Of a DNA stretch of 64,000 nt, positions 1-12,049 are shown one piece after another. The stretch spans positions 419,146-483,145 of the forward strand of contig JAQGEQ010000080.1 of assembly GCA_034620365.1 (NCBI GenBank). The letters are read 5' to 3'. The translations under genes were made by a program, and so were the position numbers. A model generated the notes under the pieces. The model was not told where the DNA came from. It made no database searches and saw only the letters and a list, made by a program, of their open reading frames with translations. Numbering within the stretch: position 1 is the first letter of the stretch; every line of letters starts with the position of its first letter. This DNA is from Pegea sp. RAD2-039 (taxonomy: Eukaryota; Chordata; Thaliacea; Salpida; Salpidae).

Positions 1-741
1 TTCTGTAGACTAAAGTTCATTGAATAGAAGATTTAGACCGTACTGTATTTATCAAGATAATATTATCATTAATCAACTAAAGCTTAACAGAAAAAATATG
101 CATTACAACAAGAATTCATATTGGTATTTTGTTTACAAAATCTCAAATTTCATTAAATTCTCTTTTTATTTAGATACCCAAAATGATGATTGTATTTTTA
201 GTTCAGACTAGCTACAAGAATCTAAAAATTTCTGTAAGTATTGAAAAACTTTGATATTTTTTAGGTTAGTTACATACTAATAAAACTTAATTAACTTATT
301 TTAGTTTCTTTTATCTTTTAAAAGTTTAATTGAAGTGCTTATTTATCTACCAACTTGTAAATTTGAAAAAATTAAAATATTCATTCATTGTAAGTCAGAA
401 CCAAACCACTTTAAACAATATCTATAACTAACAAACTTCTGTAAATTTATTAATATTGTTATTATTTTTATATTAGGCAAATCAAATCTTTTCAATGCAA
501 TTAAACTACCATTGTAAAGTAGTAGCACCTCTTGAAGAAATAAATTATTTATAAAGTTTTTATTTGTACCAGTTTATTTATCATGAAATGTTCAGCAATG
601 TAAATGGTTTTATTGGTTCAGATGTCATAATTTATAAATTGCTACAAAATTAGAATGAAACGTTTGTTTGTTTGAGTAATTAAAACAAAAACGTAAGCAA
701 TTTTCACTAGGACCAAATAAATACTAATATCATTTTTATAG

Positions 742-953
742 ACAAATTTTCATTGAGAATTTAGGAACGAAAGATCAGATGATGAGTCTTCTAAAAAATG
801 GTCAACTACTTAATCTTACAAGGTATTAAAAGAGCAAAATGTTTGAGGAGAAAACAAACTAAAACAAAGGAAAGTTAAATTTGGAGAGAAAAATTTAGTT
901 CATCAATAATCTATTCAATTCTTCAGAGAGATTACAAACGTTTGGATGATTAG
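742..953 (+). pseudogene. Decayed exon-like segment, copy A1
   Basis: A stretch bounded by a good acceptor (pyrimidines then TATAG) and a good donor (TTAG then GTATGA). One frame reads like protein, with an ESSKKW motif followed by LKEQNV and GENKLKQ, but it is broken by stops, including one directly after LKEQNV. The same segment recurs at about 1525-1736 and 5891-6057. I do not recognise the parent protein. It is probably a gene or transposon exon trapped in the repeat unit. Confidence 0.4.
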
Positions 954-1039
954 GTATGAATTTTGATTTCAAATTTAAATTTATGTCAGTTTATCATGCT
1001 ATGTTTATTATGTTGAATTTATTATGTTTATTATGTTAC

Positions 1040-1170
1040 TCAATTGCTTGCAGCAGATGATGAGGACTCACTTTTTTCTAGCTGATGCTGAGGACTTACT
1101 TGCTTCTACCATATTCTGAGGACTCACTTACTTTTAGCAGAACCTAACAACTTTGTTGCTTTTAGCAGAT
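1040..1170. repeat. 28-bp minisatellite, block 1
   Basis: Degenerate tandem copies of a unit of about 28 bases, like TTCTAGCAGATGCTGAGGAC followed by TCACTTGC. About four to five copies are visible. The period is not a multiple of three, so the array is not a coding repeat. Confidence 0.75.
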
Positions 1171-1335
1171 GCTAAGATCAGGTGAAGTAGATCAAATTAT
1201 TAATATCAAGTAATAAAGATTACGTGATGAAAATAGAAATCGATATATAAAGATCAGGTGATGAAGATCGAGTGGAAAAGATCAGGTGATAATGGTTAGA
1301 TGATGAAAATCAAATGATCAAAATGATCTGATGAA
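1170..1335. repeat. Short GATGAAGATCAGGT-type tandem array
   Basis: Imperfect tandem repeats with a period of about 13 to 15 bases, variants of GATGAAGATCAGGT, directly follow the 28-bp minisatellite. The same order, minisatellite then short array, is kept in every copy of the family (about 2245-2345, 6310-6510 and 9095-9300). Confidence 0.65.
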
Positions 1336-1524
1336 CATAAGATTAGTCGTAAATGTTGTCTTGTTTATGGCATTTTTGTTTTTGCATATTGACAAATCGT
1401 TTGTAGCTGAACACTTTTAGATGAATTGCTAAAAAATAAGAATGAAACTTTGGTTTGTTTGATGAATTACTACAAAATCGTAAGCAGTTTTCACTAAGAT
1501 CAAATAATAACATCATTTTTATAG

Positions 1525-1736
1525 GCAAATTTCCATGGAAAAAGGAGGAAACAAGGATCCCAAGATGAATCTTCCAAAAAATGGCCAGCTACTAAATATT
1601 ACAAGGCATTAAAAGAGCAAAACGTTTGAAGAGAAAACAAATTAAAACAAATGAAAGTTAAATTTGGCGAGAAAAATTTAGTTCATCAATAATCTCTTCA
1701 ATTCTTCTGAGAGATTATAAAATTTTGAATGATTAG
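1525..1736 (+). pseudogene. Decayed exon-like segment, copy A2
   Basis: Second copy of the exon-like segment, again between an ATAG acceptor and a TTAG/GTACGA donor. It is the most protein-like copy: one frame shows QDESSKKWPATKYYKALKEQ, then NV, a TGA stop, then RENKLKQMKVKFGEKNLVHQ before further stops. The stop after EQNV is TGA in A1 and A2 and TAA in copy B, so inactivation probably predates the duplications. Function unknown. Confidence 0.4.
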
Positions 1737-1789
1737 GTACGAATTTTTTATTTCAATTTTATGTTTATATGAGTTTATCATGCTATGTT

Positions 1790-2245
1790 TATTATGCTGA
1801 AGACTCAATTACTTACAGCAGATGCTGAGGGCTCACATTCTTCTAGCAGATGATGAGGACTCACTTACTTACAGAAGATTCTGAAGACTCACTTGCTTCT
1901 AGCAGATGTTGAGGACTTACTTGCTTACAGAAGATTCTGAGAACTCACTTGCTTTTAAAAGATGCTCAGGACCCATATACTTCTAGCAGATGCTAAGGAA
2001 TCATTTTCTTCAAGTAGATGATGAGGATTTACTTGCATCTAACATATGCTGACGAGTAACTTGTTTCTAACAGATACTAAGGACTCACTTGAATTCAAGC
2101 AGAAGCTGAGGTCTCACTTGCTTCTCGCAGATTTTAAGCATTTACTTGCTTCTAGAAGTTGCTGAACACTCAGTTTTTCCAGCAGAACCTAACGTCTCAC
2201 TTGCTTCTAGCAGATGCTAACAACTTTCTTGCTTTTAGCATATGG
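1790..2245. repeat. 28-bp minisatellite, block 2
   Basis: The longest block of the 28-bp unit in the window, about sixteen degenerate copies alternating between TTCTAGCAGATG and TTACAGAAGATTC beginnings. It is followed at about 2245-2345 by the short GATGAAGATCA array. Confidence 0.8.
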
Positions 2246-5152
2246 TAAGATAAAATGAACTATATCAAATGATAAATATCAAGTGATAAAGATTAGGTGG
2301 GGAAGATCAGAAGAAGAAGATCAAATGATAAAAATCAGCTGATTGGTAGTTAATTATTGTCTTATATGTGGCATTTTTGTTTTTGTATTTCAATAAATCG
2401 TTTGCAGCTGAAAGCTTTTCACAAAATTGTTTAATACTGCTGGAGACAATCCAATTTTATATTTACAAAATTTCTATTAAATGATTTCTGTTAGTAGTCC
2501 CATTACTGATTATTTCATGTTGTTTTCATCAATCGTAAAATTTCTCTAAAGTTTTAAATTGATTTGAAGTCTTACAAACCAATTACTAATAAAGGTTTGT
2601 TGAATTATGATGAATTAAATAAATGAATATAATCAGCGCATTCCAAAATAGTTTGCAATCTATAAAAATTTCGTCTTTGGATAAATAAAGATATTCTCTT
2701 TCGAAGAAGAATACAAATACAGATATTATCTCAAATACACCATGTGTGGTGTGTTTAATTATACTAATATAACTTTTGTGAGTTAAGATTACTTGCAATT
2801 CTAACCTCGTTCCATAAACATTTTCGAAGGGAGTTTTGTAGTCCCTTTAAATTGTGAAACAAACTATACCAATTGAGCTTTAAATGTTTTTGAAGTCGTG
2901 CTTTGTACTGTTAGCATATCTTTCGATTTAAATTAAAGAGGAGAATTGTTTTCAAAAATGACATTAGTTTTATATAAATGTTTTTTTAATAATTGAAGCA
3001 TACGAGAAACAAACTAATGTAAAGTTTAAAAAGGGGCAAATACCTTATCTTATTTTAAGATAAAATTTATATAAAAAGTAAACAAGACTTTAGAAGTTTA
3101 CATGTTTTTGAACACTTAGGGTAACTCTGATAAAATATAGATATCGAAATTACAAGTTAGAATGATCGAAATCAATTTAATAAGAAATTCATATAATAAA
3201 CCTTTAAATTTTTAAAAAAATGAATTAAGTTTTAAAAAACTTCTACTTCTCAAAAAAGCGCTATTTTCAAAATTTTTATCTTTTTACACAACAACTTCTC
3301 TCAAACAACCTCTTTTGTCAGTATTCTGTTGATAAAAAATTTCTAAACAATTAATGATTTAATGCAAATTAAATTAAAATAAGATTAAAAATATTAAATA
3401 AATCTAATAAAGTAGGATAGAATTTTCTAGCATATTTGTTAACAATAGTAACCTTAAAACCAATCTTATTCAACTTGGCAGTTTCTGGTCTTTTCAAGCA
3501 ACTCTATAACTAATCTCTTATGAAGCTCTTTCTACATTTTAGATTGGTCTAAATATGAACAAATTAGTTGGTTTAGTCAAAGCAGTTAATGTAGAGGTTT
3601 AAACTTTCCGAAATTCATTTCTAAATACACAGTAATTCTATATATTTTTTTTTGTATTATCTAAGCAAACATCACAATCTATATCTGTAATGGCGTCGAT
3701 TTTAAATGTTTTTTATCCAAAGAAATAGTAAACGATCAAAATATATTCAAATGCTTCTAAGCCTTCCTAAATTGAATTTATATCCAACCTTTTTCAAATG
3801 GACAAGTTCACGGCAGATTTTTTACAATACTCAATTAACATTTAACAAAAAAAGAGTTTTATAGTTTTTCTAAAATCAGGATACAAAGTTTATAATTCCA
3901 TTTTAGATGCCGTAGATAATATTTATTTAGGCATGATATCCAAACAAAATTCTAATTAATAAGATGATTAACTTTTTAAATACTTGATAAAACCTTTAAA
4001 TGGAATGTTGTAATGAGAGGAAAAGAATTTTTTTCAAATTTTCTTTTATAACCGAAAACTTTAATTTTATAATATTATTATGTAGATTTTGATCTAAATC
4101 TTCAAAAAACATTACCCCAAACTGTTCAAAAACCATAATTTACCATGAGAAACTTGGACTTATTTTCAAAACACTCATGGAAATTTATTTTTACTTTGCT
4201 GAACTTGTTTATTTTATTTTTTCTTTTAAATTTTTGAAAATTTATTTATTGTTAGATTTTCAATATTTATTTAACCAAATTCATGTCTTATAGAAGTTAG
4301 TTAAACATTTTGTTTTATGTCTAGTTAACAGAAAACAATTTTTGTAATCAAATGATAATTTAAACAATTTTATTTATGTTGTCAAACATTAAAAAATGGC
4401 TTAATTAATAAATAAAAATTGTTTAACTTAATACTTTAAGATTTAAAATATGCTTGATCAATAAATTTATTAGAATAGTTCAAACCAAATAGAATTTAGT
4501 TATTTAGATATTTTTATAAAAATTTATTAATTTTTGAAATTATTATTTATCTTCATAATGAAAAGTTTATCTTTCATTATTATGGCAATATAACATATGT
4601 TTTCACTAACTATTTTTTATTATTTTTGCAACAAAATTATGAATTCTTTTTATTGGTTGTTGAAAAATAAATTCATACTTTAGAAGTAGAAGTTATTTTC
4701 CTAAACATAAAAAAAATTTTAAATTTTGAATTACAAATTAATTGAAATTTTTATTAACATCTCTTGTTTGTTTTTAGTATATAACTTTTTATTTAAAGTA
4801 TTTATAGTTGAACCTTGGTAAATTTTGATATTTTTCAAAAAACATCTTTCTATTCTCCTTTCATCAAAATATCTTTGAATAAAGGAATGTTATGAGGTAC
4901 AAAAAGTAAGTTCACTGATGTTTCTTTTTAGGTTAGTGTGAATTCATAACTTAAAATTCTAATTTTTCATGAAAACAATAGGAACTAAATTAAAAGTAAT
5001 TAATTATTAGTCTAATATTTTCTTTTCTGTATAAAATAAGTGTAAACACTAATAACTTAAAGAAATTACAAAAGTACTATATAAAAATATATTTAAAAAA
5101 AAATATAGGATAAGCTTTTGATAATTTGCTTACTAGGGTGTGATGGTTTTAA

Positions 5153-8100
5153 CTTCTGTAGACTAAAGTTCATTGAATAGAAGATTTAGACCGTACCGTA
5201 TTTATCAAGATAAAATTATCATTAATCAACTAAAGCTTAACAGAAAAAATATGCATTACAACAAGAATTCATATTGGTATTTTGTTTACAAGATCTCAAA
5301 TTTCTATAAATTGTCTTTTTATTTAGATACCCAAAATGATGATTGTATTTTTAGTTCAGACTAGCTACAAGAATATAAAAATTTCTGTAAGTATTGAAAA
5401 ACTTTGATATTTTTTAGGTTAGTTACATACTAATAAAACATAATTAACCTATTTTAGTTTCTTTTATCTTTTAAAAGTTTAATTGAAGTGCTTATTTATC
5501 TACCAACTTGTAAATTTGTAAAAATTAAAATATTCATTCATTGTAAGTCAGAACCAAACCACTTTAAACAATATCTATAACTAACAAACTTCTGTAAATT
5601 TATTAAAATTGTTATTAATTTTATATTAGGCAAATCAAATCTTTTCAATGCAATTAAACTACCATCTGTAAAGTAGTAGCACCTCTTGAAGAAATAAATT
5701 ATTTATAATGTTCTCATTTGTACCAGTTTATTTATCATGAAATGTTCAGCAATGTAAATTGTTTTGTGGTCCAGATGTTGATATTTATAAATTGCTACAA
5801 AATAAGAATGAAACTTTGGTTTGTTTGATGAATTACTACAAAAACGTAATCAGTTTTCACTAAGATCAAATAATAAAGTCATTTTTATAGGCAAATTTCC
5901 ATTGAAAGTTGAGGAAACAAGGATCACAAGATGAGTCCTCCAAAAAATAATCTTCTACTAAATCTTACAAGGCATTAAGAGAGCAAAACGTTTAAGGAGA
6001 AAACAAATTATAACAAATGAAATTCTGCAGAGAGATTACAAGCTGTAGGAAGATTAGGTACGAATTGTTGATTTCAAATTGTAGTTTAAATCAGTTTATC
6101 ATGCTATGTTTATTATGCTGAGGAGTTAACTAAATCTAGCAGATCCTGAGTACTCACTTGCTTCTAGCAAATTCTGAGTACTCAGTTGCTTCTGGCAGAT
6201 GCTCAGGACTCATTTGGTTGTAGCTGATGCTTAGGACTTACCTGCTTCTACCGTATTCTGAGGACTTACTTGCTTCTTGCAGAATCTAACGACTTTCTTT
6301 CTTTTAGCAGATGCTAAGATCAAATGAAGTAGATCAAATGATGAATATCAAGTAATAAAGTTTACATGACAAAGATCACATGAAGAAGATCGAGAAATGA
6401 AGATCAGGTGATGAAGATCGACTGGAAAACATCAGGTAATGAATATAAAGTTCCGTTAATGAAGCTCAGATGAAGATAATCTGATGATGAAAATCAGCTG
6501 ATGAAGATCACATTAGTAGTTAAATGCTGTCTTGTATGTGACTTTTTGGTTCTTGCATTTGGACCAATTGTTTGTAGCTGAATGCTTTTCAGAGAATTTT
6601 CTAATATTGTTGGAGACTTTCCATTTTTATACCAAAAATTTCTCCTAAAAGATTTTAGTTGTTATTTTGATTACTGATTATTTCATCATGTTTTCATAAA
6701 TCATAAAATTTTGCTAAAGTTTCACTTCGAATTGAAATCTTACAAACCTATTACTAATAGAGATTGGTTGAATTTTGATATATTAAATAAATGATTATAA
6801 TTAGCACAATCCACATTAGTTTGATATCTATAATAATTTCGTTTTCGGAGATCTTAAGAGATTTTTTTTTCGAAGAAGAATGCAAATATAGATATTATCG
6901 CAAATTCACCATGTGTTATGTGTTTAATTATGCTAATAAAACTTTTGTGAGTTGAGATTACCTACAATTCTAACCTCGTTCAATAAATATTTTCGTAAGT
7001 AGTTTTGTAATCCCTCTTAGTTTTGAAACAAACTATACCAATTGAGCTTTAAATGTTTTTGAAGTCGTGGTTTGTACTCTTAGCATATCTCTTAATTGAA
7101 TCTTATGATGAGAATTGTTTTCAAAAATGACTTTAGTTTTTTATAAATGTTTATGTGATAATTGAAGCATACGAGAAACAAACTAATGTAAAGTTTGAAA
7201 GTAGCAAATACTTCTTCTTTTTTAAGATAAGATTTTAATAAGAAGTAATAGAGAATTTAGAAATTTATAAGTTTTTGATCACTTAAGGTAACTGTGATAA
7301 ATTAGAAATAGAAAATACAAATTAAAATGATCGAAATCAATTTGATAAGGCATTTATACAATAAACTTTTAAATGTGTGAAAAACAATAAATAAAATTTG
7401 AGAAAATTTCCACTTCTAAAATAAAGCGCTATTTTCAAAATTATTATCTTTTTTAACAACAACTTTTCACAGACAACCTCTTTTGTCAGTATTCTGTTGA
7501 AAAAAAATTATCAATCAATTAATGATTCAATGGAAACTGAAATAAAATAAGATTAAAAATAATAAATCAATATAATCAAGTAGGCTGGAATTTTGGAGCA
7601 TACTTGTTAACAATATTAACATTATAACCACTTTTTCTCAACTTGGTTGTTTCTTGTCTTTTTAAACAACTTTATAACTAGTCTCTTATGAAACTCTGTA
7701 TACTTTTAAGGTTGGTATAAATATTAATAAATTAGTTGATTTAGTCAAAGCAGTAAATGTAGCTACTTCATACCTTAAAACCTTGTAGGTACTTATTGGA
7801 CCTTATTCAAATACACAAGTTCTCGGCAAATTTTTTTACAATACTCAGTCAACATTCTACAATAAAAGAGTTTTAAAGCTTTTGTCAAAACAGGATATAC
7901 ATTTTTATTTTTCCATTGTAGATGCTATGCATAATATTTGTTTGGGAAAAAATTTATAGGTTTCTAATGAAAAAGATGTTTAAATTTCTAATTAATCGAT
8001 TCAACCTTGAAATGTACTGCAATATTGAGAGAAAAATATTTTTTGTTGTCAAATTTTCTTTGTTAAAAATAATTTCAATTTTGTTTCATTATTATTTACA

Positions 8101-8945
8101 TTTTTATCTAAATCTTCAAAAAACAATTACCCAAACCGATCAAAAAGCCATAATTTACCACAAGTGACTTTGACTTGTTTTCAAAACATTCATGGAAATT
8201 TATTTTTAGTTAACTGAATTTGTTTATTGATTTTTATTTTTAAATTTATAATATTAAGTTATATTTAGATCTTCAATATTTATTTATCGAATTTCTTGTT
8301 TTAATTGAAGATAGCTAATAATTTTGTTTTATGTGTAGTTACCAGAAAACAATTTTTCTGATAAAATGATAATTTAAACAATTTATTTATGTTTGTGAAC
8401 ATTAAAATATGCCTTAATAAATAAGTAAAAATTGTTTAACTTGATACTTTAAGATTTAAAATATTCTTGATCAATAAATTTTTTAGAATAATTCAAAACA
8501 ATTAAAATTTAGTTATACAGATTTCTTGGAAAAATTATCAACTTTTGAAGTTATTATTCATCTTCTTAATGAAAAGTTTATTTTTCATCATTATGGCAAT
8601 ATAACATATGTTTTCACTAACTATTTTTTATTATTTCTCTAACAAAATTATAAATTTTTTTTATTAGCTTTTGAAAACAAACATTCATGATTTTGAAGTA
8701 TTAAGATATTTTCCTAAACTTTAAAAAAAGTTTTAAGTTTAGAATTACAATTTTTGTTGAAGAATTTATTAACATCTTTTTTTATTTTTTTTAGTATATA
8801 ACTTTTTAGTCAAAGTATTGATAGTTCAATCTGGTAAATTTTGAATTTTTTTATAGAAGATCTTTCTATTCAACTATCATCAGAATATTGTTGAAAAAAG
8901 GAATGTTATGAAGTATAAAATATAAGTTCACTGTTGTTTCTTTTT
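5153..8945. repeat. Family A repeat unit, copy B
   Basis: Second tandem copy. Its first half matches copy A from position 1 and its second half matches copy A from about 2400 to 4930, with small indels. It lacks the internal duplication of copy A, having one decayed exon (about 5891-6057, with a deletion of about 40 bases), one 28-bp block (about 6115-6310) and one short array (about 6310-6510). It joins copy C around 8945-8955 at the sequence TTTTTAGGTTAGTTACAG. No gene is supported. The 81-codon frame at 7922-8167 has no domain and is AT-driven. Confidence 0.85.
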
Positions 8946-8949
8946 AGGT

Positions 8950-10293
8950 TAGTTACAGATGTTGAGTACTCAGTTGCTTCTAGCAGATGCTAGGGAACTA
9001 TGTTTCCTAGTAGATGAAGAGGATTCACTTGTTTCTAACATATGCTGACGAGTAACTTGCTTCTAGCAGAATCTAACGACTTTCTTGCTTTTAGCAGATG
9101 GTAAGATTAAATGAAGTTGATCAAATGATTTATATCAAGTAATAAAGATTACGTGATGAAGATCACATGAAGAAAATCGAAATATGAAGATCAGGCGATG
9201 AAAACCAAATGATGAAGATCAGGTAATAAATATAAAGTTCAGGCGACGAAGGTCAGATGAAGAAACTCAAATGATGAAAACCATCTGATGAAGATCTAAT
9301 TAATAGTTAAATATTGTGTTATATGTGGCATTTTTGTTCTTGCATTTTGAGAAATTGTTGGTAGCTGAACGCCTTTCACAAACTTGTCTAATATTGTTCG
9401 AGACTTTCCATTTTTTTCTGAGAATTTTCTCTTAAAGGATTTTTGTTGTCATTACTATAACTGATTATTTCATGATGTTTTCATCAACCATAAAGTTTCG
9501 CTAAAGTTTTAAATCGAATTGAAATCTTACAAACCTGTTACTAATAGAGATTTTTTGAATTACGATGTATTAAATAAATGATTATCATGAGCACATTTAA
9601 AATTACTTTGTAGTCCATTAAAATTTCCTCTTTGGAATATTAAGAGATTTACTTCCAATTCTAACCTCGTTAAATAACGATTTTCAAAAAGAGTTTTGTA
9701 GTCCCTCATAATTTTGAAACTAACTATACCCATCGAGCTTTAAATGTTTTTGAAATCGTGCTTCGTACTGTTAGCATACCTTACAATTTAACCTAAAGAT
9801 GAAAATTGTTTTAAAAATGACTATAGTACTTTATAAATGTTTATGTAATAATTGAAGCATACGAGAAAAAATCTAATGTAAAGTTTGAAAGTACTTGTCC
9901 TGCTTGGTGGCGAAGCGGTTACTACACCTAGCTACAATCTAGCTAGGAAGTACCGGGTTCGACCCCAGGTGGAGACATATAAAACTCCTGAGAAAAACCA
10001 TAAAAAACTCCTGAGAATGTGTTTTAGTGAGATGTGCTCTCTTTAGGCATTCATATATATAAAAAATAAAATAAAAAAAGTAGCAAATACTTTTTTAAGA
10101 TAAAGTTAAAATAAAAAGTTAAAGGGACTTTAGAAGCTTACAACTTTTGGTCACTTAAGTAACTGTAATAAAATATAAAAATGGAAAATACAAATTAGAA
10201 TGATCGAAATCAATTTAATAAGATATTTATACAATAAAGCTTTAAATGTGTAAAAAAATGCATAATGTTTGAGAAAACATCCACTTCAAAAAT
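8950..10293. repeat. Family A repeat unit, copy C (truncated)
   Basis: Third, shortest copy. It starts inside the 28-bp minisatellite (about 8955-9095), continues through the short array (about 9095-9300) and the following body, and ends near 10293, where similarity to copy A (about 3245) and copy B (about 7420) stops. A SINE is inserted at 9894-10076. Copies A and B show the uninterrupted site. Confidence 0.8.
9894..10076 (+). mobile_element. tRNA-headed SINE with LINE-like 3' tail
   Basis: The head has an RNA polymerase III A box (TGGCGAAGCGG, 9908-9918) and a B box (GGTTCGACCCC, 9956-9966, one mismatch to the consensus). The cloverleaf is imperfect and the anticodon loop lacks the usual T, so it is not a working tRNA. 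The 3' part (about 10010-10050, GAGAATGTGTTTTAGTGAGA then TGTGCTCTCTTTAGGCA) closely matches the 3' end of the LINE copies near 44850-44900 and 57840-57890. It ends in an A-rich AAATA-like tail. The short repeat AAAGTA flanks it, and copy B of the surrounding unit (around 7200) is the empty site. Confidence 0.85.
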
Positions 10294-11510
10294 TTAGGAA
10301 AGCTGTACAATCTTGTTTTGTAATTTGAATTTTGGAATTGGTTCATCTGTTTAAACTTTGGGATGCTCACACTCTTGGAAGATCGAAAGTTCCTAGATTT
10401 AAGCTTGTGGTTATACAGTTGATGTTATAGTAAATAAAACCGCTTTCACCATTGAAGAAGTTCTGTTAAGTTTTTCATATTGGTCAAAGATTTTTTGGTC
10501 ACGTCAGAATATGAGAATTTCTCTTTTCTTTATTTCTCTTTTCTTATGAAGTCAAACTTTTAATTCAGCTCCTTAATTTATTGAAAATATAATTACTCCG
10601 TTTAATAAAATAAGATACTTTATTTCATTAGATAAATGTGCGCTTACCATAGAGGAAATTGAATTCAGATTTTACTTTTTTCAGTTTTCAACGTTTGAAT
10701 ATTTTCTGAGAGTGTTTCTAGCTACTAAACAGTAAGTTTAAGTAAACCAGTGAAATTAAAGCTTCAAGGTATAAAAAATCACTTTCTTAAAAATTAACTA
10801 TTCAGTATGATTTTAATTGCTTTCTTATTAGCTCATTTTTATAGAAAAAATTTAAATTACGATTATGAAAACTATTTTTTCCTGGAAGAAAAGAACAAAG
10901 AAATATTATTTTAGCTATATATAAATAATCATTGAAAATAAGCTGAAATTAGGAGTATAAAAGAATTTTCTTTTTAACTTAACAAATACATAACGATTTA
11001 GTAATAAGGAACTACTTAAGAAATCTAATGAAGATAACGTACACCTGAAAGGAGCTTAAATACTACTTGTGGATGAAACAATTTTTACAATGAATGACTC
11101 AGATTGAATAGTTGCTATATTGATAATAAATTAAAAATTTAAAACAAATCAGTGTCGGTATACTAAGTATAAGTGGCATAAAACAAAACATTTCAAAATA
11201 TTAAAAATATCATTTGATTTATTGTTAATAGAAATTAATTTTTAAAAATCAATGGTAAATTTATAATAAAAGACTATAATTAATTGTTAACAAACATTAA
11301 GTAAGTTGAAACTCATGATTTATTACTTCTAAATAAACTTTTCATGCTAGGCAATGTGTAGAATAAATTGAAACATTGGAAGTAGTCTTATATGAAAAAT
11401 ATATTTTAATGTCAAGAGATAGTTAGAACAAAATTATAACAAAAAAGTTTATAAATTTAGATTCTAGTTCCAGGATTTTTTATTTTTACTTTGTTTTTAT
11501 TTGATTGAAA
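10294..11510. other. AT-rich stretch, no gene seen
   Basis: Begins where family A similarity stops. I see no open frame of useful length, no repeat and no RNA gene. The right part is probably the 3' flank of the minus-strand gene ending at 11512. Confidence 0.6.
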
Positions 11511-11511
11511 C

Positions 11512-12021
11512 TTAACTTCGTTGATTAGGGATCAAAAAAGATTCTGGTTGCTGCATGAGGTGACCTACAGCTAAAAATAGGTTAGTAATTTCTTGCTTAA
11601 AATGATAAAAAGGATAAGCTGGTACATTTGGTGCTACTAACTTTTCATAAAAGAATTTAGAAGTCAGTAGACTGATCTTATATTCTTCTCCCACCAGACT
11701 AACTGTCACAACATCAAAAAACTCAAAAGATCTTGAGCTGTTAGTACCACAGATTGAGAGGGTAATTTCTTGAAGCTTTGTTTGACTAATTATATCAACA
11801 GAGAAAAACAGAATATCTCCACGTGGCTTTGGAAAGTCATGCAGGAAATGTATTATTTCTCTTTTAGTTTTCAGCTCAAATCTATTTTTTTCATCTCGTA
11901 TTTCCCATACGCAGCTAATAGGGTTAAAAATCTCAATACATCTCGCTGGATTCATTTTCATTCGAAAATAAAACTCTGGAATGCACTTAAAAAAGTTATT
12001 TGCCAGTCTGATTTCATTCAT
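11512..12021 (-). CDS. NTF2-like domain protein, single coding exon
   Basis: An intact 169-codon frame beginning MNEIRLANNFF. A splice-acceptor-like CTTTTCAG lies about 30 bases upstream of the start, suggesting a non-coding 5' exon. The order of elements resembles the nuclear transport factor 2 fold: an N-terminal helix (LANNFFKC), a region ending CVWEI near residue 40, KREIIHFLHDFP near residues 53-64 in place of the usual helix and LP motif, then alternating strands with LSICGT and a final SLLTSKFFYEK strand. NTF2-fold proteins act in Ran or mRNA export or as small binding domains. I place it by pattern only. The specific subfamily (NXT, NXF or G3BP type) cannot be told, and it may be an unrelated alpha-beta protein. 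Confidence 0.6.
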   Translation of the reverse strand: MNEIRLANNFFKCIPEFYFRMKMNPARCIEIFNPISCVWEIRDEKNRFELKTKREIIHFLHDFPKPRGDILFFSVDIISQTKLQEITLSICGTNSSRSFEFFDVVTVSLVGEEYKISLLTSKFFYEKLVAPNVPAYPFYHFKQEITNLFLAVGHLMQQPESFLIPNQRS

Positions 12022-12049
12022 GATTCTATGTTATTACAAGAAAGCTGAA

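Larger units (their letters stand above)
1..5152. repeat. Family A repeat unit, copy A
   Basis: The first bases (from TTCTGTAGACTAAAG) recur almost unchanged from about 5154, and similarity continues for several kilobases, so this is the first of three tandem copies. It contains an internal duplication (about 620-1335 against 1410-2345), two 28-bp minisatellite blocks and two short GATGAAGATCA-like arrays. The rest, about 2350-5150, is AT-rich sequence with no convincing gene. The 63-codon frame at 20-211 is shared with copy B only because the copies are recent. The left edge may lie outside the window. Confidence 0.85.

Noticed and set aside
20..5364. The two near-identical 63-codon frames at 20-211 and 5173-5364 as a duplicated gene
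   Set aside because: They are similar because the whole 5-kb unit is duplicated. They have no domain, no splice context and AT-driven composition, and flanking non-coding sequence is equally similar.
9894..9976. A functional tRNA gene
   Set aside because: The A and B boxes are present but the acceptor stem pairs poorly, the anticodon loop lacks T at position 33, and the sequence continues into a LINE-like tail, so it is a SINE head.
11770..12048. Plus-strand 92-codon frame
   Set aside because: It is antisense to the NTF2-like gene, which has the better composition and a splice acceptor upstream of its start.
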